DNA of 64,000 nt from Desulfuribacillus alkaliarsenatis (GCF_001730225.1 NZ_MIJE01000032.1:1-64000); one strand, 5' to 3'. Counted from the first letter of the stretch, positions 51,770 through 62,851 are shown. Notes: a model not told the origin generated them from the sequence alone. A program made the numbers and translations.

Positions 51770-52768
51770 CTATAGAATCAACCAAGGCTCAGGGATTACT
51801 ATCTTCTTATAAAGTGTAATAATATACCTATCAGTCATACCTGCTACAAAATCACATACAAGCTGCTGATGGTTTGTCATTTCTGAGCATTGCTGCATAT
51901 ATTCAGTGGTTAATAATTCTGGATGATTATTAAAATATGAATAAACTAGTCCGACAATTTTTTTCGCCTTATCTTCTTCTTTCTTTGCCAGCGATGCTAC
52001 ATATACATTCTGGAACATAAATGCCCTTAACTCATCCATAGCCTGAGATACTTCTTTACTCATTGTAATTCTATTTCTATCTCTACTATTTGTTATCATA
52101 TCCATTACCATACATCCGATTCTTTGCGAATGCGTTTTTCCTAATGTATCGATAATATCTCTAGGTATATCTTCCATCTTCATAACTTTACCCCTAATAG
52201 CATCGTCAATATCATGATTTATATATGCGATTCTATCAGCTATTCTTACAATTTGACCCTCTAACGTAGTCGGCAAATCTTCGCCAGTATGGTTCAGTAT
52301 ACCGTCTCTAACCTCCCAGGTTAAATTCAAACCATTTCCACCTTCTAGATAATCAACTATACGTAGGCTTTGTTTATTATGATGAAATCCCCCTGGGTGC
52401 ATTTCGTTAAGAACTGCTTCACCCGCATGACCAAATGGTGTGTGCCCTAAATCATGACCTAATGCTATGGCTTCCGTTAAATCTTCATTCAATGCTAGAC
52501 CCCTTGCAACTGTCCTGGCTATTTGCGAAACTTCTAATGTATGGGTCAAACGTGTACGATAGTGATCTCCTTCTGGAATAATAAAAACTTGAGTTTTATG
52601 TTTTAATCTTCTAAATGCTTTAGAGTGAATGATGCGATCGCGATCCCTTTGGAACTCTGTTCTTAAGTCTTTTTTATCCTCAGCTTTTTGCCTACCTCTT
52701 GTATTTGCAGTTTTGCAGGCAAAAGGCGAGAGAATTAACTCTTCAATTTCATCCCAGGTTTTCACCAC
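51770..52768 (-). CDS. dgt: deoxyguanosinetriphosphate triphosphohydrolase-like protein
   Basis: An HD-domain dNTPase that removes triphosphate from dGTP or other dNTPs. The roughly 332 residues show RTEFQRDRDRIIHSKAFRRLKHKTQVF, RTRLTHTLEVSQIARTVARGL, and the metal site GHDLGHTPFGHAGE, with ADRIAYINHDIDDA later. A TTG at 52774 and GTG codons at 52768 and 52765 are in frame; AAGGGGG best fits the GTG at 52768. Next to dnaG, dgt may limit nucleotide pools, but that link is inference. Confidence 0.92.
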   Translation of the reverse strand: MVKTWDEIEELILSPFACKTANTRGRQKAEDKKDLRTEFQRDRDRIIHSKAFRRLKHKTQVFIIPEGDHYRTRLTHTLEVSQIARTVARGLALNEDLTEAIALGHDLGHTPFGHAGEAVLNEMHPGGFHHNKQSLRIVDYLEGGNGLNLTWEVRDGILNHTGEDLPTTLEGQIVRIADRIAYINHDIDDAIRGKVMKMEDIPRDIIDTLGKTHSQRIGCMVMDMITNSRDRNRITMSKEVSQAMDELRAFMFQNVYVASLAKKEEDKAKKIVGLVYSYFNNHPELLTTEYMQQCSEMTNHQQLVCDFVAGMTDRYIITLYKKIVIPEPWLIL

Positions 52769-52870
52769 ACGCAATCCCCCTTAACATTCTTTTATTTAAT
52801 CTATATAATCATTATACTTTACTACAATAATACAGACAAAGCTTTAACTGCTTTTTAGGCACACATAAAA

Positions 52871-52915
52871 AGTAAGCTAATTCAAACTACTATGAGTCTT
52901 GAATTAGCCCACTTC
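52871..52915 (-). terminator. terminator after ppdK
   Basis: AAGT-aa-GCTAATTCAA pairs with TTGAATTAGC-cc-ACTT around a 15-base loop. It lies about 45 bases past the ppdK stop, between ppdK and dgt. Confidence 0.65.
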
Positions 52916-52957
52916 TGCAAGCATTATATCTACTAATATTTCACTTTTGCTTTTAGC

Positions 52958-55609
52958 TTATTTCTTACTGTATTTAATAGTTGCATGTGCTCCTGCTAAT
53001 CGTGCTATTGGAACTCTAAATGGCGAACAGCTTACATAGTCTAAGCCTGCTTGGTAACAGAATTCGATTGAATGCTTTTCTCCACCATGTTCTCCGCATA
53101 TACCAGTTTTCAAACCTGGCTTAGCCTTTCTTCCAAGTTCTACAGCCATTTCGACTAGTTTACCAACTCCATCATTGTCTAGCACTGCAAATGGATTCTC
53201 TGGTAGAACTTTATTATCCACATAGTAATGTAAGAACTTTCCTTCTGCATCGTCTCTACTAAAACCAAAGGTAGTTTGGGTTAAATCGTTAGTTCCAAAA
53301 GAGAAGAAGTCAGCTTCCTTAGCTATCTCATCGGCAGTAATCGCAGCCCTTGGTACCTCAATCATTGTACCAATCGTGTATTCGATTTCAATACCAGCTT
53401 CTTCTAGCACATCCTTTGCAGTATCAACCACTAACTTTCTCATCAGCGCTAACTCGTTCACATGTCCAACAAGTGGTATCATAACTTCAGGTATAACCTT
53501 AATGCCTGCTTTAGCAAGGTTAGCTGCAGCCATAAAGATAGCCTTAGCCTGCATTTCATATATTTCAGGATATACAACTCCTAATCTACAACCACGATGT
53601 CCTAGCATTGGATTGAACTCTGCTAAGCCACGTACCTTTCTTAATAGAGATTCCTTTTCCCTAAGTAGTACCTTGTCAGCATCTGGGTCTAACTTTAACT
53701 TTGTAATATCGACTAGTAAGTCTTCAATGTTAGGTAAAAATTCATGAAGCGGAGGATCTAGTAAGCGAATTGTAACAGGTAATCCTTCCATTTCGCGGAA
53801 TAATCCTTCAAAATCACCCTGTTGCATTGGCATCAATTTATTGAGTGCATCAATACGCTCTTGATCAGTCTCTGCTAGTATCATTTCTTGAACGATAGGG
53901 ATTCTATCAGCAGCCATAAACATATGTTCAGTTCTACATAAACCAATACCTTCTGCTCCGAACTCCCTAGCTTTCAGAGCATCTTCTGGAGTATCAGCAT
54001 TAGTTCGAACGCCAATTTCTCTAATTTCATCAGCCCATACTAATACTTCCTGGAATTCATTAGATAGCTCTGGATCAATCAGTTTAACTTCTCCAAGGAT
54101 TACTTTACCAGTACCACCATCTATTGATATAATATCGCCTTCATTTATTACTAGTCCCTGAGCTGTGAATTGCTTAGTTTGTAAATCAATTTTAACTTCT
54201 TCACAACCACAGATAGCTGGTTTGCCCATACCCCTTGCTACTACAGCAGCGTGACTCGTCATACCACCACGGCTAGTTAATATTCCTTGAGCTGCTAACA
54301 TACCGTGTATATCGTCAGGTGTAGTTTCTGGCCTTACTAATATAACTTTTTGACCATCGTTTGCTAATTTTTCAGCTACATCTGAATCAAATATTGCTTT
54401 ACCTGAAGCTGCACCAGGAGAAGCTGGTAAGCCTTTAGCAATAACATTTTGTTTAGCGTTTGGATCTATTCTTCTATGAAGGATTTGATCTAATTGACTA
54501 GGATCAATTCTAAGAAGAGCTTCTTCTTTAGACAAAATCCCTTCAATTACATAATCATAGGCTATTTTTACGGCTGCATGGGCAGTCCGTTTTCCATTTC
54601 TAGTTTGTAATATATATAGCTTTCCATTTTCGATTGTAAATTCGATATCCTGCATGTCTTTATAATGACTTTCTAATCGATTGCAGATATTTTGGAACTC
54701 TTCATATATATCTGGCATAACCTGCTTCAATGTAGCGATAGGCTGTGGGGTACGGATACCAGCTACTACATCTTCCCCCTGGGCGTTAATTAGATACTCA
54801 CCGTATAGCAAATTTTCCCCTGTTGATGGATTTCTAGTAAATGCTACACCTGTACCGCAGTTATCTCCCATATTGCCGAAAACCATTGACTGTATATTTA
54901 CAGCAGTTCCTAGGTGGTCAGGAATTCTATGTATCTTCCTGTAGATGATTGCCCTTTGATTATTCCAAGATTTAAATACAGCCAGGATAGCTTTTTTAAG
55001 CTGCTCAAAAGGCTCTTGTGGGAACTCTTCACCTGCTTGCTTTGTTACTATAACTTTGAATTTCTCGATAACTTGTTGCCAATCTTCTGCACTTAATAAA
55101 GTATCTTGGGTAACACCACGTGCTTCCTTAATCGCATCTATAACATGTTCGAAATGATAATGATCTACGCCCATTACAACGCCACTATACATTTGAATAA
55201 AACGACGGTAGGAGTCATAGGCAAAACGTGCATTATTGGTCTTGATAGCTAAACCTTTAACAGTTTCATCATTCAAGCCTAAATTTAATACAGTGTCCAT
55301 CATTCCTGGCATAGAAAAAACTGAACCTGATCGTACTGAAACTAAAAGTGGATTTTCAATATCACCAAGCTGCTTACCAACACTTTCTTCTAATTCTTTT
55401 AGGGCAGCTAATGTTTGTTGCTCCATAGACTCGGTAAAGGTTTTCCCTGCATTATAATAGTCATTACAAGCCTCTGTTGTAATTGTAAAACCTGGAGGTA
55501 CAGGTAACCCTACATTTGTCATTTCAGCTAAGTTAGCACCTTTACCACCTAGCAAACTTTTCATGTCGGCCTTTCCTTGATGAAAGAGGTATACATATTT
55601 TTTATCCAC
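52958..55609 (-). CDS. ppdK: pyruvate, phosphate dikinase
   Basis: It interconverts pyruvate, ATP and phosphate with PEP, AMP and pyrophosphate. The 883 residues include the nucleotide-binding domain ([36 protein letters not shown]), the phosphohistidine domain with [21 protein letters not shown] (catalytic His and the regulated Thr), and the PEP-binding barrel with [20 protein letters not shown] and [20 protein letters not shown] to CGEHGG. The GTG start has AGGAGG upstream and overlaps the end of ppsR by eight bases, so the regulator and its target are made together. Confidence 0.97.
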   Translation of the reverse strand: MDKKYVYLFHQGKADMKSLLGGKGANLAEMTNVGLPVPPGFTITTEACNDYYNAGKTFTESMEQQTLAALKELEESVGKQLGDIENPLLVSVRSGSVFSMPGMMDTVLNLGLNDETVKGLAIKTNNARFAYDSYRRFIQMYSGVVMGVDHYHFEHVIDAIKEARGVTQDTLLSAEDWQQVIEKFKVIVTKQAGEEFPQEPFEQLKKAILAVFKSWNNQRAIIYRKIHRIPDHLGTAVNIQSMVFGNMGDNCGTGVAFTRNPSTGENLLYGEYLINAQGEDVVAGIRTPQPIATLKQVMPDIYEEFQNICNRLESHYKDMQDIEFTIENGKLYILQTRNGKRTAHAAVKIAYDYVIEGILSKEEALLRIDPSQLDQILHRRIDPNAKQNVIAKGLPASPGAASGKAIFDSDVAEKLANDGQKVILVRPETTPDDIHGMLAAQGILTSRGGMTSHAAVVARGMGKPAICGCEEVKIDLQTKQFTAQGLVINEGDIISIDGGTGKVILGEVKLIDPELSNEFQEVLVWADEIREIGVRTNADTPEDALKAREFGAEGIGLCRTEHMFMAADRIPIVQEMILAETDQERIDALNKLMPMQQGDFEGLFREMEGLPVTIRLLDPPLHEFLPNIEDLLVDITKLKLDPDADKVLLREKESLLRKVRGLAEFNPMLGHRGCRLGVVYPEIYEMQAKAIFMAAANLAKAGIKVIPEVMIPLVGHVNELALMRKLVVDTAKDVLEEAGIEIEYTIGTMIEVPRAAITADEIAKEADFFSFGTNDLTQTTFGFSRDDAEGKFLHYYVDNKVLPENPFAVLDNDGVGKLVEMAVELGRKAKPGLKTGICGEHGGEKHSIEFCYQAGLDYVSCSPFRVPIARLAGAHATIKYSKK

Positions 55610-56456
55610 TAATATTTCCTCCTTTATTTAGTATATCTAATATAGTTCCAGCAGTTTCCTCCACTGCTTTATTAGACACATTAATGATTGGACAACCAAT
55701 TTTTTTCATTACTTTTTCTGAGAACTCTAGCTCCTCTAAGATTCTTTCATATTTAGCATAATTTGCATTTCTTTTTAACCCAAGGGTCTTTAAGCGTTCT
55801 TGGCGAATCTCATTTAGCTGTTCTGGGTTAATAATTAGACCAATACATTTCTTAGGAACCATAAATAGCTCTTCAGGAGGTGTAACCTCTGGAGCCAATG
55901 GAACATTTGCAACTTTCAGTCGCTTATGGGCAAGGTACATCGACAAAGGAGTTTTAGATGTTCTAGAGATACCAACTAATACCACATCAGCCCTTAAAAT
56001 CCCCCGAGGGTCTTTACCATCATCATATTTTACAGCAAACTCTATCGCTTCCACTTTTTTAAAGTATTCTGCGTCTAATTGTCTCATAGAACCAGGTGCA
56101 TAATGGGGCTGCTTTTTATAGAAATCTGCAAAAGTATCCATTAACCCTCCTAGCAGGTCTACTGCTGGAATGTCATACTTTAACCCCATTTCTTTTACAT
56201 ATGCTCGCATTTCTGGGACTACCAAAGTATAAGCAATGAAAGCACCTGAGTCTTTTGCTAAATCAAAAGCCTCAACTATAGATGCTTTGTCATCTACATA
56301 AGGGATTCTTCGTATTTCGACGCGCCCACCATTAAATTGACTAGCAACCGCTCGGACAACAAATTCTCCTGTCTCTCCTACAGAGTCTGAAATTACATAA
56401 ACTACTGGTAGTGTAGCATTAGTATTGATGGTTATCCCTCCTGCTTCAAATTTCAT
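55602..56456 (-). CDS. pyruvate, phosphate dikinase regulatory protein PpsR-like (DUF299)
   Basis: A bifunctional kinase/phosphorylase that inactivates PPDK by ADP-dependent phosphorylation of a threonine and reactivates it by phosphorolysis. The 284 residues show [31 protein letters not shown], the P-loop-like [16 protein letters not shown], and [14 protein letters not shown], all typical. About 15 residues precede the domain. Only AAGG precedes the ATG. It lies between the CcpN-like gene and ppdK, a common Bacillota arrangement that makes the PPDK target very likely. Confidence 0.93.
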   Translation of the reverse strand: MKFEAGGITINTNATLPVVYVISDSVGETGEFVVRAVASQFNGGRVEIRRIPYVDDKASIVEAFDLAKDSGAFIAYTLVVPEMRAYVKEMGLKYDIPAVDLLGGLMDTFADFYKKQPHYAPGSMRQLDAEYFKKVEAIEFAVKYDDGKDPRGILRADVVLVGISRTSKTPLSMYLAHKRLKVANVPLAPEVTPPEELFMVPKKCIGLIINPEQLNEIRQERLKTLGLKRNANYAKYERILEELEFSEKVMKKIGCPIINVSNKAVEETAGTILDILNKGGNISG

Positions 56457-56482
56457 TTATTAAACCTTGAAATTCCATAATA

Positions 56483-57127
56483 TTAAACGCTGTGAATAGA
56501 TGCTAATTCTACAAAAATTCGTGTAATAGTGTCACGGGAAATATACCCCATTAACTCATATTGATTGTCGATTAGATTTATTACAGGTATGCAATCAACT
56601 TGGTACTCTACAAGTTTTTTTGCAGCGATATACAAAGATTCATTATTACCCACGGTTATAATGTGTGGAGATCTTGTCATTACCATAGATATTGGGACGT
56701 TACTCATGTTCTGTTTTCCAATAGCGGCTTTTAATAAGTCTTTCTTTGTTACAATCCCAACAAGGGTTTTGATATCATTTATATCTCGTACAACCAACAC
56801 GGTTCCGACATCTTCCATAAACATCATACACATAGCATCATAGGCAGTTGCCTGGTCAGGTACTACAATTGGAATCGACTTGTAATCCTTTACCTGCATT
56901 TCCCTTAGCTTTTTGCCATACATTTCTTTTCCTAAGTAGAAGTATCCAACTCTGGGCCTAGCATCTAAAAAACCTGACATAGTAAGTATTGCTAGATCTG
57001 GTCTTAAAGCAGCCCGTGATAGCGATAGGCGTTCAGCTATATTTTCTCCAGTTATTGGACCACTACTTTTTACTATGTCTATTATCTTCTCCTGACGTTT
57101 TGTCAGTTCAATCTTAACCACCACCAT
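56483..57127 (-). CDS. CcpN-like CBS-domain transcriptional repressor
   Basis: The 214-residue regulator has an N-terminal helix-turn-helix (TKRQEKIIDIVKSSGPITGENIAERLSLSRAALRPDLAIL) and two CBS domains (about 75-205: PIVVPDQATAYDAMCMMFMEDVGTVLVV, VPISMVMTRSPHIITV, DCIPVI). In B. subtilis CcpN represses gapB and pckA when sugar is available. Here it is in line with ppsR and ppdK. Expression may be autoregulated: a perfect palindrome lies about 30 bases upstream. It is possible that pckA is also a target. Confidence 0.9.
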   Translation of the reverse strand: MVVVKIELTKRQEKIIDIVKSSGPITGENIAERLSLSRAALRPDLAILTMSGFLDARPRVGYFYLGKEMYGKKLREMQVKDYKSIPIVVPDQATAYDAMCMMFMEDVGTVLVVRDINDIKTLVGIVTKKDLLKAAIGKQNMSNVPISMVMTRSPHIITVGNNESLYIAAKKLVEYQVDCIPVINLIDNQYELMGYISRDTITRIFVELASIHSV

Positions 57128-57156
57128 TGTGCTATACTAATAATGCAATAGCCGTA

Positions 57157-57174
57157 ATATAGTATATACTATAT
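57157..57174. promoter_or_regulatory. 18-bp perfect palindrome upstream of the CcpN-like gene
   Basis: ATATAGTATATACTATAT reads the same on both strands. The related half GCTATACTA lies 20 bases nearer the gene, at 57131-57139. It is a candidate operator for autoregulation, though AT-rich palindromes also arise by chance near promoters. Confidence 0.5.
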
Positions 57175-57200
57175 AGCAACAGTGTTGCTTAATTCAAGTA

Positions 57201-59285
57201 TTATTTATTTATAATTTTGCTTGTATCACCGATTACAGATAAAGTATTATTTAGTTCGCTTAAGAAAGCTAAACGATTGTTTTTAATTTTATCGTCTTTA
57301 TCCATAACCATAACATTATCAAAATAGCGATCAATTTCTGGTTTTAGCTGTCCGATAATTTGTATTACCTCTTGGTAATTACGTGCCCTTACCGACTCCT
57401 CTATACGCTTCTTGTTTGTTTGATATATATCATATAGCTCTTTTTCTATAGGCTCTATGAACAGTTCAATATTATATTCTGACTTACCTTCAAACTTAGC
57501 AGCAATATTCCTTACTCGGTTACAGGTTTCTATAATGCCTGAAAACGACTCAAGCTCTAGTGCTTTTTGCAAGGCATGTCCTTTAGCTATTATGTCTAAT
57601 ATATTACCTGTTTCCATATCTAAGCAGGCCTCTATACAGTCATAACGGACACCTTCGTCCTGGAGTATATTCTTAACACGGAGCATAAAGAAATCCATTA
57701 TGCTTTTTACCAGCTCCGTTTTAGGTTTTTTTAATAGGTCTTTTTGGGCATTCGTAGTTAAAGCTATATCTACTAATGTATTTAAGGGCAGTTCTAATTG
57801 ATTCCCTTTAATAATTTGGCAGATTCCAGTCGCTTGACGTCTTAAAGCATATGGATCCTGTGACCCTGTAGGTATAATACCAATCCCAAAGCAGCTAACA
57901 ATTGTATCAATTTTATCGGCGACACTGACTATAGAACCAACTATTGATTTCGGAATTTCATCTCCAGCAAAGCGTGGCAGATAGTGTTCGAATATCGCAT
58001 CTGCTACTTCAGCTCTTTCTCCAGCTAATAAAGCATACTCTCTACCCATCAATCCTTGTAGCTCTGGAAATTCGTAAACCATATTGGTAACTAAATCAAA
58101 TTTACATATTTCAATAGTACGGGCTAAATTCTTTTCATCATCAGCAGTTAATAGCATGTGCTTTGTAATTTCATCAGCATTTTCTTTGATTCTGTGAAGC
58201 TTATCTGTAATTGTACCTAGCTCTTCCTGGTATACTATCGCCGTAAGTTTTTTGTTAAAGCTATCGATAGCAACCTTCTTATCTTCTTCGTAAAAAAATC
58301 TTGCATCGGCTAATCTAGCCCTAAGAACCTTTTCATTGCCTTTTTTTATGGTCTCAACGGCTCTGTTGTCTCCATTTTTGATGGTAACAAAGTGTGCTAA
58401 CAGTGTGCCCTGTGAATCCATTACAGGAAAATATCTTTGGTGCTCCTTCATTGAAGTGATTAGTACTTCCTTAGGTATCTGTAGATACTCTTCTTCAAAG
58501 CTACCAATAATGGCTGTCGGAAATTCCACTAAATAAGTTACCTCTTCTAATAAATCACTATCAATAGGAATAGTAACATTATGCTCTTTCTCAATCCGCT
58601 TAAGTTCAGCTATAATATCCTGTTGTCTTTGAGTTTGATCTACAATTACATAATTTTTTCTTAATACCTCGAAATACATGTCTGGACTGTTAATTTGCAA
58701 AGGAGTCTCACTTAAAAACCTATGGCCAAAGGATATGTTAGAAGTCTCTTTATTCGCAATAGAGAAAGGAATTACTTCATTACCGTACATACATAAAAGC
58801 CATTGGATAGGTCGAACAAAACGTAAATCATGATTACCCCATCGCATATTTTTCGGGAAAGAAATATTTAGTATAACATCTTTAATACCACTTAAAATAT
58901 CAATTGTTTTACCACCAGCTATTTTCTTAACTGCAAAGATATACTCGCCATTTTCAGTAGCTCTAGTCTCTAGTTGACTTGCATCTACACCTTGTCCTTT
59001 AGCAAATCCTAAACCTGCCTTAGTCAGATTACCAGCATCATCATAAGCAGCTTTTTTTGCTGGTCCCCTTGCTTCGATGGTTTTATCCTGTTGCTTTTCG
59101 CTTAGCTCATGAACGTAAATTACAATGCGTCGAGGTGTCCCATAAACAGCTATTTCTCTATATGGAATATTAAGCTCATTTAACCAATTTTCAGTTTTTT
59201 GTTTGCAATCAGCAATAATGCCTGGCATAAATCTTGCTGGTATCTCTTCAGTTCCTAATTCTAATAAGAAATCCTTAACTGTCAC
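57201..59285 (-). CDS. glyS: glycyl-tRNA synthetase beta subunit
   Basis: The tRNA-binding subunit of the alpha2-beta2 enzyme. The 694 residues begin DFLLELGTEEIPARFMPGI and include ARGPAKKAAYD, FPKNMRWG, RFVRPIQWL, the HD-like region MGREYALLAGE and SVADKIDT, and a C-terminal anticodon-binding domain. The GTG start has AAGGAGG upstream. It follows glyQ by 14 bases, and both are governed by the glycine T-box. Confidence 0.97.
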   Translation of the reverse strand: MTVKDFLLELGTEEIPARFMPGIIADCKQKTENWLNELNIPYREIAVYGTPRRIVIYVHELSEKQQDKTIEARGPAKKAAYDDAGNLTKAGLGFAKGQGVDASQLETRATENGEYIFAVKKIAGGKTIDILSGIKDVILNISFPKNMRWGNHDLRFVRPIQWLLCMYGNEVIPFSIANKETSNISFGHRFLSETPLQINSPDMYFEVLRKNYVIVDQTQRQQDIIAELKRIEKEHNVTIPIDSDLLEEVTYLVEFPTAIIGSFEEEYLQIPKEVLITSMKEHQRYFPVMDSQGTLLAHFVTIKNGDNRAVETIKKGNEKVLRARLADARFFYEEDKKVAIDSFNKKLTAIVYQEELGTITDKLHRIKENADEITKHMLLTADDEKNLARTIEICKFDLVTNMVYEFPELQGLMGREYALLAGERAEVADAIFEHYLPRFAGDEIPKSIVGSIVSVADKIDTIVSCFGIGIIPTGSQDPYALRRQATGICQIIKGNQLELPLNTLVDIALTTNAQKDLLKKPKTELVKSIMDFFMLRVKNILQDEGVRYDCIEACLDMETGNILDIIAKGHALQKALELESFSGIIETCNRVRNIAAKFEGKSEYNIELFIEPIEKELYDIYQTNKKRIEESVRARNYQEVIQIIGQLKPEIDRYFDNVMVMDKDDKIKNNRLAFLSELNNTLSVIGDTSKIINK

Positions 59286-59299
59286 CTATAACTACCTCC

Positions 59300-60163
59300 T
59301 TAAGCTAAAGGGAATCCAAGCTCTTGTCTCTGCTGATAATACATTTCAGCACATTTACGAGCAAGGTTTCTAACCCTAGCAATGTATCCTGTTCTTTCTG
59401 TTACACTAATAGCTCCCCTAGCATCCAACAAATTAAATGTGTGCGAGCACTTAAGCACTAAATCGTATGCAGGTAAAACTAAATTTTCTTTTAATGCTCT
59501 TTCTGCTTCCTGCTCATAGGTACTGAATAGATTAAATAGCATATTACTATCAGATATTTCGAAGGTGTACTTTGAATGTTCATATTCTGCATTCTTAAAA
59601 ATATCACCGTAAGTAATACCATCAACCCATAATAAATCATATACATTTTCTTTTTCTTGAATATAAGATGCTAGCCTCTCTATACCGTACGTTATCTCCA
59701 CGGCAACTGGCTTCATATCAATTCCACCAACCTGCTGAAAGTATGTAAATTGAGTGATTTCCATACCATCTAGCCATACTTCCCAGCCAAGTCCCCACGC
59801 ACCTAAGGTTGGAGATTCCCAGTTGTCTTCAACAAAGCGAATATCATGTTCTAATGGGTCTATCCCTAGCTTTTTAAGGGATTCTAAATATAATTCTTGG
59901 ATATTGTCTGGAGACGGCTTCATAATTACCTGGAACTGATGATGTTGATATAAACGATTAGGGTTTTCGCCGTATCTACCATCTGCAGGTCTTCGTGAAG
60001 GCTCTACATAAGCAACATTCCATTTCTCAGGTCCTATTACCCGTAAAAAGGTATAGGGACTCATAGTACCTGCTCCTTTTTCCACATCATATGGCTGTAA
60101 AATAGCACATTTCTGTTTACCCCAAAAATCTTGTAGGGTTAATATCATTTCTTGAACGTTCAT
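59300..60163 (-). CDS. glyQ: glycyl-tRNA synthetase alpha subunit
   Basis: The catalytic class II subunit, 287 residues. Motifs include [58 protein letters not shown] (motif 2 with the ATP-binding arginine), [40 protein letters not shown], and TYGIERLA (motif 3). AGGAGG precedes the ATG. It is the first gene after the T-box terminator. Confidence 0.97.
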   Translation of the reverse strand: MNVQEMILTLQDFWGKQKCAILQPYDVEKGAGTMSPYTFLRVIGPEKWNVAYVEPSRRPADGRYGENPNRLYQHHQFQVIMKPSPDNIQELYLESLKKLGIDPLEHDIRFVEDNWESPTLGAWGLGWEVWLDGMEITQFTYFQQVGGIDMKPVAVEITYGIERLASYIQEKENVYDLLWVDGITYGDIFKNAEYEHSKYTFEISDSNMLFNLFSTYEQEAERALKENLVLPAYDLVLKCSHTFNLLDARGAISVTERTGYIARVRNLARKCAEMYYQQRQELGFPLA

Positions 60164-60203
60164 TATTAATTCCTCCTATCGTAGCTTCCTAAATAAACAA
60201 TAC

Positions 60204-60400
60204 AAGCTCCCGCCCCTATAGCAATAGCTATAGGGACGGGAGCTTTCACCCGCGGTTCCACCCTAATTGACATTAAGTCCAACTTTAAAGGCTACGTACT
60301 CCAGAGCGCCATCACAAATGTTAACATATCGGCTCACACTATACCCGACTCGCTGTTAAGTAACGATTTGCTACTTCTCCTTCATAGTACTTGTATTTTT
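60204..60400 (-). ncRNA. glycine T-box leader of glyQS
   Basis: On the minus strand the T-box sequence GGGTGGAACCGCGGGT (60263-60248) is followed by a terminator: an 18-of-19 matched stem at 60204-60222 and 60227-60245. In stem I, GATGGCGCTC supplies GGC at 60310-60308 as the likely specifier for glycine. Uncharged tRNA-Gly should bind and let transcription continue into glyQS. Confidence 0.93.
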
Positions 60401-60405
60401 TTTGG

Positions 60406-60435
60406 ATTATAGCATTTACAATTACACTCTGTCAA
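60406..60435 (-). promoter_or_regulatory. promoter of the T-box-glyQS transcript
   Basis: TTGACA (60430-60435) and TATAAT (60406-60411) on the minus strand, 18 bases apart, both perfect consensus. It overlaps the last codons of the upstream DUF4342 gene. Confidence 0.85.
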
Positions 60436-60898
60436 CTGTCGCTAAGCGCATTTTCTTTACTCCCTGCTGCTCTTCCTTACACTTTACTGCATGTTTATCC
60501 CGTTCTACTATCACGTCAAATTGACCAAACATTAGAGCCAGCAACGTTATCACAGATACATAAGGAAACATTATAACACCAATTGCACCCATAGTAACTG
60601 GGATAGTAAGTAATGTACAATCGTTTCGTTTAATAATTACTCGACTAACGTTGCCCTTTACAATCATCTCACTTATATAATCAAATAATCTTTCCCCTTG
60701 AACAACTACAGTTTCATATATAGGAAGTTCTAGCTCCGCCTCTTCTAGTTCAATTATAGCCTTAACGACATCCTTGTTGCACCTTAAGTATGTCTCGTAG
60801 GCTTCTTTCATACTGGCGCCTGTATATGAAGAAACAGCTTGTACATCCTTAATTAGTTCCTGGAAATCTTTTTCTGACATTTCATTTGCATGATTCAT
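60422..60898 (-). CDS. DUF4342 domain protein with UBA-like N-terminus
   Basis: The 158-residue protein pairs an N-terminal UBA/nascent-polypeptide-like helical segment (FQELIKDVQAVSSYTGASMKEAYETYLRCNKDVVKAIIELEE) with a DUF4342 domain (ERLFDYISEMIVKGNVSRVIIKRNDCTLLTIPVTMG, then a hydrophobic helix and VIVERD). It may be membrane-linked. GGAGG lies nine bases before the ATG. Function is unknown; a place between recO and glyQ is usual in several Bacillota. Confidence 0.8.
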   Translation of the reverse strand: MNHANEMSEKDFQELIKDVQAVSSYTGASMKEAYETYLRCNKDVVKAIIELEEAELELPIYETVVVQGERLFDYISEMIVKGNVSRVIIKRNDCTLLTIPVTMGAIGVIMFPYVSVITLLALMFGQFDVIVERDKHAVKCKEEQQGVKKMRLATVDRV

Positions 60899-60952
60899 TA
60901 GTCAATACCTCCAATTCACAAATAACAATTCGGTATTAATTTGTCTCATTTT

Positions 60953-61714
60953 TTACAAATCATACATATTTTTGATGTCATCTATCACATTAAACCATTT
61001 TAATTTTATTCCAAAATAATGTTCGATAAACCTTTGGTTAATCTGTCTTATTTCTTCACGGGAGCTTTTTTTAATTGAAATGTTCCCAATTTTATCAATA
61101 TCTATATATTGAAACACCCTTAATAGCTTAGCAACTGGCTGAGATATTTGGATTGCATGTTGATCCTTAGAGAAGCATGCGCCACATATATATCCACCCA
61201 AAGAGATACTAAATCGATATGCATAGCCTTTGTCGGTTGTACTACATTCAATACATTCATCAAATTGAGGTCTATATCCCCTTAATGAAAATAATTTAAT
61301 TTCATAAATACGGACAAGAATTTCTGCATCAAACATACCACTATCGATTTTATCGAGAATGTTCAATAGTAACTTGTAAATTTCTTCTGTATTTTCATTC
61401 TCTATTGTTACTCTATCCGTAAGGTCAGAAAGATACATCATATAAGATGACAATAAGAGATCTTTTCTTATATTTGAATAAGTTTTTATTAGTTCGCTCT
61501 CGTTAAGGCGACCTAACGTTGCTTCTTTTTTATACATAACGAAAGAACCCAACGTCAATGGTTGGGTAGTTGCACTGAATTTGCTTCTAGTTTTTTTGGC
61601 GCCCATAGCAAGTGTTGATAACTTCCCAAGGGTAGGAGTTAATAGATGAATTATCTTGTGGGATTCTCCGTAATCAATGCTTTTTAATACGATTCCATCT
61701 GTTTTAATAATCAT
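60953..61714 (-). CDS. recO: DNA repair protein RecO
   Basis: A recombination mediator that loads RecA with RecR at gaps. The 253 residues have the OB-fold start TDGIVLKSIDYGESHKIIHLLTPTLGKLSTLAMGAKKTRSKFSATTQPLTLG, then helical domains and a zinc-binding site (CIECSTTDKGYAYRFSISLGGYICGACF). It overlaps yqzL by four bases (ATGA). Confidence 0.95.
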   Translation of the reverse strand: MIIKTDGIVLKSIDYGESHKIIHLLTPTLGKLSTLAMGAKKTRSKFSATTQPLTLGSFVMYKKEATLGRLNESELIKTYSNIRKDLLLSSYMMYLSDLTDRVTIENENTEEIYKLLLNILDKIDSGMFDAEILVRIYEIKLFSLRGYRPQFDECIECSTTDKGYAYRFSISLGGYICGACFSKDQHAIQISQPVAKLLRVFQYIDIDKIGNISIKKSSREEIRQINQRFIEHYFGIKLKWFNVIDDIKNMYDL

Positions 61715-61848
61715 AAGTCCTGATTCCGTTCAACGGACTCGTCTTGCACCTCTCCATCTTCAGTAACAGCATTAGTTAAATCCTTGTATAACAAGTAGCT
61801 CTCAACTTTTCCAGATAATGAAAAGTAATTCCAAGAAAAGTTCTTCAT
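61711..61848 (-). CDS. YqzL-like small protein
   Basis: The 45-residue protein starts MKNFSWNYFSLSGKVESYLLYKDL, the YqzL pattern, with an acidic C-terminus. The family is always found between era and recO in Bacillota and has no known function. The ATG at 61848 is chosen by family length; the frame is open for another 32 codons but without a matching upstream site. The 92 bases between it and era hold nothing obvious. Confidence 0.8.
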   Translation of the reverse strand: MKNFSWNYFSLSGKVESYLLYKDLTNAVTEDGEVQDESVERNQDL

Positions 61849-61940
61849 ATAATCAAACCTTTCTTTTTTATTTACTTGCTTAACTGTAGTTTCTGCAATA
61901 ACTAATATTTCATGTTGAAAATATTTACCTGCTGTAAGTA

Positions 61941-62840
61941 TCATTCATGAAAGCCAAAATTCCTTAAATCTATAGCATGATTCCGCCAGTCTTTTTTAAC
62001 CTTTATCCATAAATCTAAATAGATTTTAGAACCGAGTAAACGCTCGATATCGTTTCTAGCCCTTTTCCCAACTTCCTTGAGTAAAGCTCCATCTTTACCG
62101 ATTAGTATACCTTTTTGTGACTTTCTTTCAGTGTAGATAACCGCAGATACAAAAAGCTTATCCGTATGTTCTCGCTCAACTATTTGCTCAACTACAACGG
62201 CAACCGAATGGGGTATTTCTTCCTCAGTTAACTGAAGTACTTTTTCCCTGATTAATTCCGCAATAACAAAACGTTCTGGATGGTCGGTAATTTGGTCAGC
62301 AGCAAAAAACATTGGACCCTCTGGCAAACGTTTCTTAATTTCCTTTATCAACACCTCTACATTATCGCCTTGCAAAGCTGATAAAGGAATAATTTCTTCT
62401 ACGTCTACTAAATCTTTGTATTGATCAATTCTAAGTAAAAGCTCATCCTTTTTTATTAGATCAACTTTGTTTAATACTAAAATAATAGGCGTTTTTATTC
62501 CTTTAAGTATGTCAGCTATATACTGATCTCCTGCACCTGGCTCTTGGTTAGCTTCAACTAGAAATAGTATAGCATCTACCTCACCCAAGGTACTAGTGGC
62601 CTGTTTATTCATAAATTCACCTAACTTATGCTTAGGCTTATGAATACCAGGTGTGTCGATAAATATCGCTTGAAAATCATGTTCTGTTAGTATTCCTTGA
62701 ATTTTATTCCTTGTTGTTTGTGGCTTATCTGACATGATGGCGATTTTCTGACGCAATATTTTGTTTAGTAATGTTGATTTTCCTACATTTGGTCTACCAA
62801 CAATTGAAATAAAACCTGATTTAAAATTATCGTTTCTCAC
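61941..62840 (-). CDS. era: GTPase Era
   Basis: An essential GTPase in 30S ribosome maturation that binds 16S rRNA. The 299 residues show [15 protein letters not shown] (G1), TTRNKIQG (G2), [19 protein letters not shown] (G3), LVLNKVDLI (G4), PLSALQGDN (G5), and a C-terminal KH domain with [26 protein letters not shown] at 62855 is in frame, but AAGGTGAG lies just before the GTG at 62840, so that start is used. Confidence 0.96.
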   Translation of the reverse strand: MRNDNFKSGFISIVGRPNVGKSTLLNKILRQKIAIMSDKPQTTRNKIQGILTEHDFQAIFIDTPGIHKPKHKLGEFMNKQATSTLGEVDAILFLVEANQEPGAGDQYIADILKGIKTPIILVLNKVDLIKKDELLLRIDQYKDLVDVEEIIPLSALQGDNVEVLIKEIKKRLPEGPMFFAADQITDHPERFVIAELIREKVLQLTEEEIPHSVAVVVEQIVEREHTDKLFVSAVIYTERKSQKGILIGKDGALLKEVGKRARNDIERLLGSKIYLDLWIKVKKDWRNHAIDLRNFGFHE

Positions 62841-62851
62841 ATTACTCACCT

